A stretch of DNA of 64,000 nucleotides, from the NCBI RefSeq assembly GCF_964204865.1, contig NC_135250.1:4464001-4528000 (forward strand), written 5' to 3'. Positions 1-24,899 of the stretch are shown here, piece by piece (within the stretch, counting starts at the first letter, position 1; each line of letters begins with the position of its first letter). Below the pieces are notes generated by a model that was not told the DNA's origin, ran no database searches, and saw only the letters and a list, made by a program, of their open reading frames with translations. A program made the position numbers and the translations under genes. The stretch is from Styela clava. Its lineage: Eukaryota > Chordata > Ascidiacea > Stolidobranchia > Styelidae.

Positions 1-91
1 TTTGTTTATTATTTGTGTGTTGAAGATTGAGTTGAGATCGAATTTATTAGAATTGGAAGTTGAAGTCGAGTTGTAGTTAGAGATATTAAAT

Positions 92-396
92 CAGTGGTTT
101 TTAAACGGTGAAGCTAATTAAAAATAAAAATATTTGTTTGAATTGATCATGCCCATTTTATTTTGGATATTTACATTTCTTATTTTGTCAGCCAGAAAGA
201 ACACTAATAAAAATACGATAATAAAATTTTGCTCATTTATTTCTTTATCCTCGTATTTTTGATGTGTTTTTGAGTAATACATACTCTCACCTTACTATCT
301 GTTATTTATAGCTTATTGTTAGCTAGTTAATTTTAGAGTGGGGCGTGAGACAAATTTTAAAAAGGGGGCGTGGTGTAAAAAGTTTGCGAACCACTG
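92..396. mobile_element. hAT-like MITE, about 305 bp
   Basis: Begins CAGTGGTTTTTAAACGG and ends in the inverted form GCGAACCACTG. It is flanked by 8-bp near-repeats TATTAAAT (84-91) and TATTAATA (397-404), 6 of 8 matching. Ends of this type and 8-bp target duplications are typical of hAT transposons. The interior resembles the copy at 59845-60144 (shared AAGCTAATT after the left end). No coding capacity is seen. Confidence 0.7.
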
Positions 397-602
397 TATT
401 AATAGTGATATGAACAGAACTATCGATTTAATAAGCATTCTCAAGCTTTGTAATGCTGGTACATAACTCTGTATGATATGTGCATAAATGTGTGTCATTT
501 CTTCAAAAAAAAAAAAAAAAATCTCCCCAGTTGGGAAACACTGGACTATTCTTCACCTCTGTATTGGAGAGCAAATTGTTCTATTATTTAATATTATTGT
601 GA

Positions 603-12072
<11,470 letters not shown>

Positions 12073-15000
12073 ATATTTGAGTTAAAATCTCTCAAAGTCT
12101 GCATTGGTAATACTGTTTGCGAAAAAACTTTGATAATTTTTTTTTACAATTTTTCAATTTGAGACTAAGCTGCTGAAATGTATGTTTTGTGTTCCCAAAT
12201 GTTAAAACTACAAACCATTCCCTGATTATGTATATACACTTAAAAGATTGATTGATATTTCAAAATTTTTTTGTGGAGTACATTTTTTTAAGGAAGTTCA
12301 AAATTATGGTAACAAAACGTAAGTATCCGTGTTTCTACAGAGATTCCATTATGAGTTTTTTTACCATCATAATTCTTGGCAATGTTCTATTTGAATACCA
12401 ATCAATCAAATCTTCTATTATAGGCAGGGATAACCAGAAACGAATAATTTTCATTTAAATACATCCCTGATAAAACTCGACCAAACAATCATGTATTCAA
12501 AATAATACTGTACATTTGCAGTGAAATATCCGGCTTTCACTCCTTATAAGGCTGGTTAAATTTGAAATGACAATGTCATTGATTTATGGCGTTATAAATG
12601 CCGTAGTTAGTTTTTCAACTTATTTTTCCCAATTATTTAAAAGCAACATCATACTCAGTTACCAAAACTAAGTGAACACACAGAACATGGTTATTAAACA
12701 TCAAACCGAAGTTTCTGGTATTTAGGTTAGATTCATATAGACGGGAATTTCAGTTACACCAGCATTATTGATATTATCAGTAATATGTACATTGTATTGT
12801 GCAATGTACCTGTTATTTGCTTGGAATACTTTCGTGTTCCAACAATTTGTTTCCTTGTCCATCGAAATGCAGTTTTGCCCATTTCTGTTCAAATTGTGTT
12901 CAAGAGAACATATGAAATTTTTATCAATCTCTCAATTGTATGGACGAATTTTGCAAAATGTTCTGGTGCCAAGTCATCAAATTGTGTAGTTTTTTGTACA
13001 TATTGTGTGGAATAAACGAGCACAAAATAAAATTCCTTTGCGGAAAGTAAACAGGCTTAGTCGTATTCACATCAATATTAGGATTGTGTTACATAGTGAA
13101 GTGTTTATTGATACATATGCTAATCAGGAAAGTTTAAATAGATCATGGGTTAGGACACCTTGGAGAAAATCGTGTTGTTGTTGCCGATATTAACCATCGG
13201 GTTATGACACGATTGTGACTTACTAGAAACCTATAAAATGCCCATCTCTAACACCCTCTACTTTGCGTACCGAACTACTCGCTAGAATCTCGGCGTTTCT
13301 CAAACAATATGCCTAGTGTGCCGCAAGAGATTCTAAGTTATGCCGCGACGTTTTTTTTTGAAATTCAGAAAATAAGCTATTCGTATTACACATGGGCATG
13401 CATGCAACGGACAAGCTTGTGAAGCTTGCATATCTAGTATATTAGGCTGGTAATAGTATTGCATTTGCCTTATCGTTGTATTAAGAGTATGGTAATTATC
13501 ACGTTTCATTGTATTGTTATGTCATAATGTATTTGTGAACGAGACGTCCACCTTCCACCATGTTGACTTGCGCGCTTAATTAGACTAACAGGAAAGTAAG
13601 TTTTGGCTATCTGCTTACAAATTCTATTTATTGGTGCAAAACCAATCAAAATAATTTGGCCATTTGCATCTTCTTGGCTCTGTGAACACGAATTTTCTGC
13701 TATGACTGAAATTAAAAACAAAACAGGCGCACACATCGCATTAACATCTGTAGAATAATTTGTTTAAAGTTAGCTTTATTTTTTACAAGTGTGCCGCAAT
13801 TTTTTTTTATTTGCTCAGTGCACCGCGAGCAAATGAGTTGGAGAACCACTGTTCTCGATTCTTATCTCGCATGAAAACCGATAATCCCACTGATCCTCAT
13901 TCCCGATAAATAAAGAAACTACGGTAGTTTTAAATTTGAATTCATTTATTTACACACAATTTTCGTGTTATATGTAAAAAATGGAAGTGCAGTAGCTTTA
14001 GTTACACTTGCAAATATTTTGGCAAATAAATAAAAAGTAAGGTAAATATCAGAAATGAGATAGAGCTCGAAAGCTGGACCTGAAACTTTCAGTTTTGATA
14101 ATATAAACCCCGAAAAATGGCAGATGACGTACACATATATACATGCAAGCTCCGAAGATGCAGAAAATGTACCTGATTTTGAACTCTTATATGTCGAGGT
14201 TTATGTTTTGTGATCATTGTTGGTTTCGTGAAGATGAGGAAGCCACACTTGCACTTGCCGCTGATACGAATTATTTGGTCTGTGACGTAAATAGGATATG
14301 ACAGCCATTGCCGCCATTTGGATTAGGGCGTGAAATTTGAATCGTGGAATGTTTCAATAAAATGATTTCAACGTGGAATTAATTTAAATTTGCATTCTTT
14401 ATTCGAATGATAACGCACAAGTTTCCGAATTCATTGACGGTCGTTAAAAATTGTCAGTCAATAATCACCGGGGACGCATTTTTAAAATTTACTATGGGCG
14501 CCATTTTGAATAGATACGCCACTATGTTTAGTAATATGATACCAATCTGGTTGCGTTTACAAAATCAATATATTATGTCACATGTATTATATATAACGTG
14601 TTGTGAACTCTAAAACAATATGAACATTACATGCATCGGTAAACGTTTACTGTGATCCGTCAGTGTGAGGAAATCGGTGTCTCTGAAATGTCATGTCCCA
14701 CCCGCACCATACATATTTGCAACGCTTTCTCCTCATGTTACGAGTTAGGGATGACTGGAACAAGTGTAGTACGAGGGGGCAAATAGGACAAATGTGTGAC
14801 AAATTAGAACAAGTGTGCTACGATTGGGACATGTGTGTTACGGGACGACATTACTGAGACAACAACAGCCTCAATCAACAGTCTTTCATGAAACTGGACT
14901 TTGCGTAGGCGTAGGAGTGATTATTTTTTTGACTGGTAGTTTTGGAAGAAGTGTTTCGTAATTGCAAGACGACTGTAAACTGACCGACGATCTCCGTTGA

Positions 15001-15105
15001 CAACAATCAATTCACCTTTTTTGTTGATTCGAATGGTTAATACATTCTTGTCACAGTGACGCTATTTTATAGCAAATATTAACATGATTAATCATTTTTT
15101 ACTGA
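12073..15105. other. Gap between PRPF8 and GH6; no gene recognised
   Basis: The two genes converge on this 3.0-kb stretch, so it holds both 3' ends. It is AT-rich. A stretch at 13291-13853 begins GGCGTTTCTCAAAC and ends GGAGAACCACTG, suggesting an old hAT-like element, but without a clear target duplication. Degenerate short repeats of an ACAAGTGTG unit lie at 14750-14860. Short ORFs here show no recognisable motif. Confidence 0.5.
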
Positions 15106-18100
15106 TCATCGTCCTTGACGCAGTATATCAGCCAATGACGTATAAGAGCTAGCCCCACCGGGACGCGATGCCGCAGGCGGAGCCCGCGGTTGAAATAAAC
15201 TAGTCTCGGGTGTTTCAACGACATCTGGTGTGTATGAGTCGGAACCGGATTCCGGAAAGAAGACTCCCGGATTTTGATTACTACCACCTTGTTGCTGATT
15301 TTGATTTGTGTTCCGTGAGTTAGGTCCATCGTTCGTCTGCTCACATCCACAGTTTGAAGATCTCTGTTCAGCGTGTGTAATCAAGCGGCATTCTTCTGCG
15401 CAGGGTTGAGAATGTCCGAGTAAGCATTTGTGATAAGTTCCGAACGTGTACAAACGCCCGTCGGCTTCTCCGGGGGCTTTAATCCAAACGTTAGCGTCAT
15501 GCACCCGAACCGCTTCGAGACGAATACATTTTCCTCGCATCATTGTTTTTCTTCTGAAAATGGCCAAAGCTTCTTCTTTAGTTCGCAATTGTACTGAGCG
15601 AAACGTCGTCTTGGTGGGCGCGGGTTGAATCGCTTTTATCGGTACTCTCCCACTTGGCATCGCTAAATCGTTATACCCGTTCCGCCTGAGGCCTCCGTTG
15701 TTATTGTTGTTGTGGTTAGCATTTGAAGGCTGATGGTTGTTTGGCTGTGGCTGAGCTATGCTACCAGGTTGGCCACCAAAGTTGACCATACTATTTTGAC
15801 TGTGGGCTCCGTTATTACGCATATTGTTTATATACTGGTTATAAGCTTCCGGGTTAGTTCCGGGGTCAGGAGGATTTCCACTTGGCATGCGAATGACTTC
15901 AGAGCCAGAACCTGGCGGGTTGGTTTGTTGCTGTTGTTGCGTTGGTCGTACTGGCGAAGCTTCTGGTGTCCAACGCTTTTGTCTCGGTGCAAGCTTGATT
16001 CCCCAAGACCAGCCAGGAGGCAAACCCTGTGAAATATAGTGAAAATGTAATAAGTTCAGGATTAAGGTATAAGGTTCTAAATGCCGCTGGAATGGCCTTT
16101 TCTGTAAAGCAGACATGGGCAAAGTACGGCCCGCGGGCCAGATCAGGCCCGCTGGGTAATTCAATTGGGCCCGCCTGATGCTGCCACAACCAAACTGAAA
16201 TCAAATTTTAATGCTTCAGCTAAAATAGCTCAAGGAATTTGTAGAGATTGCGGTTAAATTTAGTTCGGCACGAGTCTTATTGTTTTCCACCTCTGCTTTG
16301 TAACTCTGTAAATATTGTTTATAAAATGTAACTTTTTACGTCACACTCACATGGCTCGCCAGTCTAAGTGGGCAAAATAAGTGGCCGCTAATTCAAAAAC
16401 CTTGTCCACCCCTGCTGTAGAGTATGTTATGAACAGAGACGGATGCAACTGCCATTTTGATAGCTCTCAAAGGGCGTTATCAGGCTTTTATATAAACAAC
16501 AGGTAAGGACAAGAATTAAAATACGATCTGGAATCGAATTTAAACAGTCTCTGCGATAGAAAAGCATTGTTACGTTATAATGGTATTTAATTTAAAACAT
16601 TTTTAAAAATTGTTCACGCTTTTTATTTTGCCAAATTTTTTGGGGGAAATCGCGACATTTTTTCTTCATTTTATAATTAGTCTGTAAGATTGTCTTTTAA
16701 ACAATATAGTACTTGTCTAAATATAATATAAGGATCGCGAGATGTGAGGTTTCAAAGTTGCATAACTCGTACGGGATGCCAAAGCCGGAAAAAGGGCTTT
16801 CGGGGTCAGAAGACGTTCTCGGGAAAGCCGGAATGCCTGCTTTTAGGGTTCAAAGAGTTAATTCTATTTATGCTAATTCGACAAGTTTATATATATTCAT
16901 AGTAAGAAGCGTTTATCAGCTGCAATCTATAGCTAGATAATACATGCAGCAGTGTTGCCGCACATCGTCGCAAACTCGAACAACTGCATTCCATTTGGAT
17001 AAATAACATTTGACACGGGTATGATCTTACGAATATGCATAAATATTTAGCTTATAAAACAGGTCTGAAATAACTTTGGTTTATAGTGTATTCAAAAAGT
17101 GGTTTCTTCGTGCAAACATTGGCAGGTACACACCGGCACTGATGATGATGTACTGTGTATTAAAATAACTTATGCAATCTTTTTTGCCGACGATTTCCGA
17201 ATATCTACTGGGTCGTAACAGAACTTCTAATTTGGTGGCGAGATTTTTTTGTACATTCATTGATTTGCTATCAGTAGAGGTTGCACGAGACTAACTTCGT
17301 AAACTGCTTGTCTGAGGAAGTCTGATTTTGATCAGAACAATTGTGTTATAGTGTGCAGCAGGACTCTTGAATTACATGTTATTAATTTGCAATGGAGTTT
17401 GAACAAAGGATGCAGTTACATTTACAAATTTGCACATAATCGTTTGCTAAATCTGCAGACTACTAGCAATGGAATTCAAGTAATTTAAAATTGTATTGCC
17501 ACACGTTGAATATATTCAATCCGGCGCTCCAGAAGTGTGTGTACCAATATGGAGGTAACTAATTTTGTTCGCCTACTTTACATCAAGTTGTGTAAAGGGA
17601 CGGAAGCCTATGGGCAGGGGGTATATTCACTTGGCCAACACAGACAGTCCCCGAACTCATAATAGAACTAAAATAAGGAAAATCGGAATAAAATTATGGC
17701 CTAACCTGGTACACATTCTACGGGAGTAACGAAAAACAGCTTCAAGTTCGTCTCAAAACACAAGCAATTCATTACGATTACTTTATTTTTTATTTGACTT
17801 CGGGTTGCACATTATGTGATTATAAACGCATGTAAACCAAGTCAGATTTATTCAAAACTTTACAATTCAAGTTTATTTAGAATAGGATTTGTATATTTAT
17901 CCCGAGGAAGAGGAAAGCCGATACCACAGCTTAATCATATGGCGAACCACACGGCTTCTCGTGTTGATTTCTGATGCATGGACTTCATTTTAGGGAAAAT
18001 CGTAACCGAACCTACAAAGATGATAAACGTACAGCAATCTTCCTGCTAGCACAAAATTATACGTCACGCAGTTCGGATTGCACTTTGAACCCGCGCAGGG

Positions 18101-21100
18101 TAACCAGAAGTGCAATGGCAAACCTATTTTTCAGGCTTAGCACGACGCGCCAACCAAGAAAACTTAAGACATTACTGCTTACAACTCAGCAATACTGTAT
18201 ATTAGCAACAGTAATGACTTACCGATAGTACTCTGGGAGGATCAAAGTAACAACTCTCAATACCGCTGATGCCCTGTCGAGAGAAAGGTCCACCGTTCCT
18301 GCTTGTGTCAGTGATGTAGTGAAGTCCGGTCAGACAATGGAGACGCCGAGCCATCAGATTATTGTATGATGTGTTGAAAAAATGAGCCGTGTTGATGGAA
18401 AATCCTGGAATCAGAAGAATATAAAATGAATTTAAAACGTTCAATTTTCATTTTATTTCGAGTTCGCGGCTTCCAATTTTATTTTTGATAATACCGTACT
18501 AGTATTTAGGATTCATGCGTAACCGCCAAGAATCGTTTTGTAGAAAACTACAAAATATGTTTATATATCACCCGTGGGTTTCCGAAAGAAATTAGGGTTG
18601 TGTATTGCTTTAAATTTGTGAAATACTAGAACAGGGGTCACCAAACTTTTTTGACCGCGGGCCGGGTATGACTCAAATTGTGTTGAAACGGGCCGGATGA
18701 ATATTTTTGTCAATGCAATACAATAAATTCACAAATGTTGGGAATATCGCAGAATATAGATCGAGAACATCCTAGGAAAAAACATTAACAAGATTTCTAT
18801 ATCTAGACAACTATCCTGAGTTTAGCTGTTATCAAAACGTTGATGTCATGAATTAGAAATGTTACAAAATCCGCGGCAAAAAATGTACGCATCACGTCTG
18901 CTAAGTACCGTTACGCCGTGTTGAAATACCGCTCATAAAAACGACTGCCTGCTGTAGCTTGGAATTCTATGAAATTTTGACATAATTTAGATAAAATAAA
19001 CAACTATTATCTGGTATTTGAATTTTTTCATTAGCGCATAAATTTCCCAACATTCGACGCTTTTAAAAATTACGCCCCAGTTATACGTAGTGCAAATTAT
19101 TGATATTGTCTATGGAAACCAATAAAATTTATATGGACGTGTGTATTTCTTGTCTAACTTGATACTTACCAATTTTTATGAAGTTCGTACAATCAGAACA
19201 TCGTTAATTATTACCCACAATGAACCACTGTCAAACTATCATGCACAACTCCAGCGTTTATTTGCGACGATCTTTCGGCGGTGTCAATGACCGTTGCCAG
19301 AATAAAATCCTGAAATTATCTCAATATACCATAGATGTGACGCACATCGAAAGATTAGTGATTGATATGTGTTATTTTTCCATATTTAGTACAGTTCTTA
19401 TCAAAAAAGTAATACAATCATTATGGGAAAAATTGGCTGTCGGGCGGTACTAAAATTCCGATATCTCCGTTATTTCTTGACCGTTTATTCCAAACTTGGT
19501 ATTGTTTTCTATTTTTACTCAGATCTTTCCACTGGAGCAGTTTTTATTTAAATCGGATGAACCTCAATTTTTTTGTAACATACCTACATGAATATCCGCA
19601 TTAAAGCAGTACAAAAGTTAGTGTGGCTTTTGAAATTGGAGCAGTACGCGTGGGATTACAGTACTGTTAGCACAAAATGCACATTCGACGTTTATTTTAG
19701 CACGAAAAACAAACAGTTTCGTCGAAAGCAAGCGCCACGAGTGTACAAGTGTATCGCAGAAAACGTTACGTACTGGTAGCATTCAAAGTCGCAAAAACGA
19801 AGTTTTGTTTACAACCACGACTGAAAATCTGTCAGGGTGACAAAAGTGTCTGAGCGGATGCGGAAAGGCCTATTATTACGTCACTTTTCTGCATCTTGCC
19901 GATTGGCCAATGTTACGAAATAAAAAAGGACGACGATGTTCGTGAAAATCTTCCTTGGAAAAAAATTTAGCCATTTTTGCGTGTTATTGCGGACCGGATA
20001 AAATGACGCCGCGGGCCGGATAAAATGACGTCGCGGGCCGGATCCGGCCCGCGGGCCGTAGTTTGGTGACCCCTGTACTAGAACAATAGGCTGCTCGCAA
20101 TTCCCGTTTTAAATATTCGGTGATAGATTAAGAAGCGAATCTGCTTTGGATTGTTGCTTAGAGTCTCGTTCGCAAGAAATGTGTATAAATACCTAACAAT
20201 ACACATTCCCGCGACCTCTTGTATAATATCATTTCTCTTTAAGAAACGTCCACCGAAAATATCTTCAATAAAGTTTATCGCTTGATTAACAAAATAATTA
20301 ATAACTATCAGAATCGCTCAAGCGTTTGGTATTAATTAATTGGTTCCATTCATTCATCATTTTTTATGACTTGAACTCGTGTCAACTTCCTGTTTACGTA
20401 ATAAAACACTTTTTACGATCGGATGTAAATTAAAATTGTTTGTTTATCTTTGGAGAGTCTTGCGAATATCTGATGAAAGGAAAATATAATTGATTGCGTA
20501 TCTCCGGAAACCTTGCTATCTTGCTATACGATAGGTTCTTTTCTATAGCACAGGATAGGATTTAATATGATTTACACATTTATCCCGGGGTAGAGGCGAC
20601 GATAAGACGGCTTAATCATATGGCGAACAACGGCTTCTCGTCCGGTTAGCAGTTCATGTCAGGTATGGGATTAGTTAACCAGTACTCGGAATCATGGACT
20701 TGGTGCTTTGATGATAAAGTTTTTCTGTATAGAAAATTCGGAATGTCGGCAAATTACATCGCTTTGCTAACACCGGTTATACTTATATTTCTACTTCGCT
20801 TCTGCGATGGTGGATTCTTAAGCATATATATAAGTTATAATGCAAGGATGCTGTAGCAACAATGGAGACAAACTATTCTGAGTGATTCAAGAGTCTTGTT
20901 ACACACTAACACAAATATATTTCTGTAACGTTTCGTATAGTCAAGGTCAGACTTCCCCGCCTGATATAATTTCAGTTCATAACTCATCTATGATTGTCTG
21001 GGAAGTCTAACCTTGGACGAAACTTTACAGAAATAAATTTTTATAAGTGGGCAGTTGGATTTTCACCCAGGTTTTCTAATGATATCACGACTTGACATCA

Positions 21101-24100
21101 TAGTGGGAAAAGGGACGATTGAATCACTTAGAAAAGTGAAACTGTCGTCTTTCAATTTGTTTGTATTTCACAATGAACAAGGTAGCGTAGAGCCGTGGAT
21201 TAAATTAAACATATAAATTCATTTAATTTATAAAAAATTTACTATTTTTATACTAGTATTTCATAGTGAATTTTTATTTTCACATTCAGATCCGAATCGC
21301 AGAACTTCAAAAAAAGTAAGCGTAAAAATAGAAAATGTCGTGTATTATCTGAAATTTTAATCTCAGTGTAAACTCGTTTGTGCCTTTGCGATAGAAATCA
21401 AAGTTTACATATCAAATATTGAAACGAGTTATTCCAGTTACACAAAGGTATATATTTCAGGGAACAAAATGCGCTTTGTTGATAATTAGGATAAATTTAC
21501 ATAATTTGAGACGGGGTTTAGATATTTTGAAGCAACCGATCTCGATTACCGCGATATCTTATATAATCGTATTATCGGTACCAAGTCCGCAGAACTTTAT
21601 AGTTATTTTGGGGATATTTGTATACGACTGTCCACGGATGGCAGATTAACAGAGAAACAAACATTCAGGACTTGGGAGAGCGTAAATGATTTTCAGATAA
21701 TATTACAAATAAAAATTTTATATATTTTGGTATTTATTCGATTTTATAAAATCAATAAAATTTGGAAAAAAGTCCGCAGAACTTCATAGTAATTTTAAAG
21801 ATATTTTTATACTTTTTTATACAGTTCTCCACGATAGGCCTATTATTGATGGAACATTCAGGGACTGGTAGGACGTCAATAAATTCAAATGCTTCCGAAA
21901 ATGAAGTCAAAATTTCGATGTATTTCGCTATATATTTGGTTTTAAAAAAATCAATAAAAACAACATCGACCAATTTGAGGATGACATCATTAAGTATGCC
22001 GCAATCAATTCAAGAACATCTCTCTAAATAGTAAAATTCTAAGTACTACTTTCGTTCTCATGTTAAGTACACCAGATACCACATAAGTATTTTCCACTTC
22101 TTTACCTCTAAGGCCATCAAGACGCAGTAGAGACTTTGCCATATGTTCCATGTTTTCTCGTGTCTTGAGATAAGCCGCGTTTCCTGCATCGACGTACACC
22201 CAAGATCTTGACATCACTCTGTCAAAAATCGATACAAAATTGAGCTAAAAAGTTTTAAATTTCGAATCTTTGATACTCTAAGTTGGTTTTACATTTCTAT
22301 AAAAACGTACCGCGGTTAAATTTGTAAATTGAGCATTAAATTGATACTTAACGTGAGGATTATATTCTGAGAAAAACACCGATACGCGGAATATGATCTT
22401 TGTTTACTCTGATTTCAAATAATTACACGGTAATTAACGTTACTCGAGTGGAATATATCAAGTTTACACTTATGATTTACGTAAAAACGAGCCTCTCAAT
22501 TTCAAAAGAATCAACTTTCTTGCACTACTTTTTTGGCGCTCCAGAAGTGTGTGTACTAATATGGAGGTAACTATTTTTTTTCGTCAACTTTACATCAAGT
22601 TGTGTAAAGGGACTGAAACATATGGGCAGGAGGATATTCACTTGGAAAACACAAACAGTCTCCGAACGCGAAATCTAACTGAAATAAGGAAATTCGGAAT
22701 ATAATTATGGCCTAACCCTAACCTGGTACACACGCTACGGGAGTACCGTTTTTTTTATGTTTTTTAAATCTAATTCGGTTATACAATATAATTCCGATTT
22801 CAAGCTGCACGCCGATATGAATACAATAAGGTTTCGGCTTTGTACATGAAAGGAGACGTCAATAAAACGGCTCAATTCAATAGCGAACCACAATTTTCAC
22901 TTCCATCGGATATGGAAATATTAATTAATTTCTGCTTTTATCGGTTTGGGTAATTTTCAACAAAATTTAAGACCTTTTCAGACTTTTTTAATCGATGATA
23001 ATAAGGGAATTACATTCACAAATATATGGGGTTCCTATAACGTCTTAGAAATGCAAAGGGAATTTATCGATACCATAATTCTATTGTTTTGTCCCTCACA
23101 GAAGTATTAAATGAAGTAAAAATACTCAAACGATTACTGATTAAAAAATCAACAAAAGCTAGTTAAGCTTTATTGAGAACATAACAAAATTTATGGACAT
23201 CCGTTACAATGAGTACAACGTCACAGATTCAAAACATTCGTAACGTTTATATTCTGTACAATGATGATATTGTATTATATTCGCCAAAAGTCGCTTACTG
23301 GTAAAATATATTCTGTAAGCCGATATTGAATTACAAATAGCAACCCAACTATAAATACCCGTCGTGTAGTATTTTTCGGTTACAAAATCAAACTTTCATT
23401 TTCATAAATATGAATAACATAATCTCTTTCCACAAAATAGTAAGTTCAGTTATGAGCTTTCATTACATCATAGTCTAACTTCTTTAGATAAAACCAGATA
23501 TGGCTTAATAAACAGCAATATTCATTTTCATATTAATAGTTGTCGGGGAATAAAACAAAAAATTATCGACACTGTTTTCCCTCGTGCTTTTGTGAACATA
23601 TATTTAACAAAGCGTAATTGCTATTTGGAGTACACAAACACTTTTAATAAGAATAATAACATGCTACTAAGTTATAATAATCGGATTCGTCGAAATCCAA
23701 GCTCATTAAAATGCGACAACTCTCAAAATGAATGTTTATATAAGAATTAATTAAAATTAGTCGCGACAGAGTTACAGATATTCAGCGATAAATATTTATT
23801 GCAAGTGTAGCGTTATAATTAAAGGCAATTACAAGCTTCATCTGCGTTTAATAACTGTTGCAATGTTGCCAAATTTTAACAACAGATGCGCGGTTTTCGG
23901 TAACGTAAATTAGTCTAAAGCTTGGACGCTCTTTCGTGGAAAACATCACCGCGTGGAATTATTTGAAGTAAGATGCGCTGAAGTTGGTGAAATGAATTGA
24001 CAATATATATATGAACTGGTATTCAAGAGAAAATCCCAAGTCTGGCTAATATTTTTTTTGCAAATCATCCCGTCACCAAAAGTGTTCCATAAAGTAACAT

Positions 24101-24899
24101 TTGCGTAGATAAAGCTATATAACAACGGCCTGAATCTAAACGAAGAAAATCAATTTGTTATTTTAATAATTGATTAACTTGGTGAAATTAATAAAACTCA
24201 CTTTATAACTCTCTGTGCCCGTTGGTAGAATTCCTCCTTATATTTATCATTCAGCCATCCATATTGTAGGTTATGTGTATCATAAGAAAACATGAGAAGA
24301 TCAGGTTCAAGAATTACGATAGATGGAATCGACACAAGGTGTTTCAAATAACTGTTTAGTTTTTTATCGTAATCAGTCCACGTCTCAATCAACGATTTTG
24401 GTTGATAATGATTCCACACTTGGATATTTCTGGACAAACTTAAACCTTTACTTGGTCGCATTTTTATCACGATTACTGGAATTTTCGCTTGGCATGCTTC
24501 GGCTCTTATCATTGATATCGCCTCCCTGTCAGCGAAATTATCGCCCGTTAACCAATACGAGTTTTTCTGGTAGGTATCCGACGTTTCATGATGTGTGACT
24601 ACGCGAGTCGCGATCGTGTTGACCCCAAGAGTCGTTTGGTACATGGAAGGGTGATTGTAAGCCCCCAGTTTCGGTTCCGTGCCGTTTATGATTGACTCGC
24701 ACATCATTTCTGCTTTATCGACTGAAATCGCTCCTTTCGTTTCTTCAATCAGGATTTCATCTTCTTCCGTTTCTGATTTGTTTCCTTCTGTCGCCCCTTC
24801 GTGTCCTTGTGTCTGAATCACAACAAATATCACAGCCCCGACAATGATTGCGACAATAACACATAAAGCGAACACGAAACATTTCTTTGACATCGCCAT
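15106..24899 (-). CDS. Membrane-anchored GH6 (cellulase-fold) protein, GH6-1-like
   Basis: Four exons (24899-24202, 22218-22073, 18404-18223, 16026-15106) join in frame to give 648 residues. Residues 8-29 form one hydrophobic helix after MAMSKK, so the protein is probably a type II membrane protein with the GH6 domain outside the cell. Family landmarks appear in order: ILEPDLL (196-202), YVDAGNAAYL (exon 2), ITDTSRNGG (exon 3), and NVWIKAPGEADG (about 521-532), matching the IEPDSL, YLDAG, ITDQGRSG and WVKPGGECDG blocks of GH6 cellulases. Two catalytic aspartates of fungal Cel6A are not conserved: the WLDT block reads YWLTG (115-119), and the loop carrying the catalytic acid reads KMRPSKG (146-152). 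The aspartates of EPD and of the last block are kept. A Gln/Asn/Pro-rich stretch of about 115 residues interrupts the domain near residues 370-485, and the tail is low-complexity. Tunicate genomes carry GH6 domains, in cellulose synthase and in separate GH6 genes; no synthase is seen here. Activity is doubtful. Confidence 0.88.
16110..16414. mobile_element. hAT-like MITE in GH6 intron 3
   Basis: Ends CAGACATGGGCAAAG and CCTTGTCCACCCCTG are imperfect inverted repeats. The 8-bp flanks CTGTAAAG (16102-16109) and CTGTAGAG (16415-16422) match at 7 of 8 positions. The GGCCCGCGGGCC stretch near the left end recurs in other hAT-like elements of the window. Confidence 0.75.
17523..17728. mobile_element. 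MITE, CTCCCGTAG family (full-length copy)
   Basis: Starts GGCGCTCCAGAAGTGTGTG and ends with CTACGGGAGTA. At about 206 bp it looks full-length. It is in the opposite orientation to the copy at 6013 and lies in GH6 intron 3. Confidence 0.75.
17880..18165. repeat. Dispersed repeat with CTTAATCATATGGCGAACCAC
   Basis: Related sequence recurs at 5690-5960, 20555-20720 and in part near 22830 and 35290, sharing GGCGAAC(C)AC...GGCTTCTCG and TTAGCACGACGCGC. No inverted ends or coding sequence are evident, so the class is unknown. Confidence 0.5.
18632..20075. mobile_element. hAT-like element, 1.44 kb, exact 8-bp target duplication
   Basis: Begins CAGGGGTCACCAAACTT and ends with the inverted GTTTGGTGACCCCTG. 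It is flanked on both sides by TACTAGAA (18624-18631 and 20076-20083). GGGCCGGAT-type repeats lie just inside both ends. The two short ORFs inside (19220-19453, 19588-19779) show no transposase motif, so it is presumably non-autonomous. It lies in GH6 intron 2. Confidence 0.9.
22535..22745. mobile_element. MITE, CTCCCGTAG family, just outside GH6 exon 2
   Basis: Starts GGCGCTCCAGAAGTGTGTG and ends CACGCTACGGGAGTA. It carries the family interior (AACTTTACATCAAGTTGTG). It lies in GH6 intron 1. Confidence 0.75.

Noticed and set aside
13291-13853. Possible hAT-like element between PRPF8 and GH6
   Set aside because: End-like sequences are present but flanks do not match, so it is only mentioned in the gap description.
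15446-16032. Open frames on the plus strand opposite GH6 exon 4
   Set aside because: Shadows of the GH6 coding strand.
19220-19779. Short ORFs inside the 1.44-kb hAT-like element
   Set aside because: No transposase or zinc-finger pattern; too short and unlinked.
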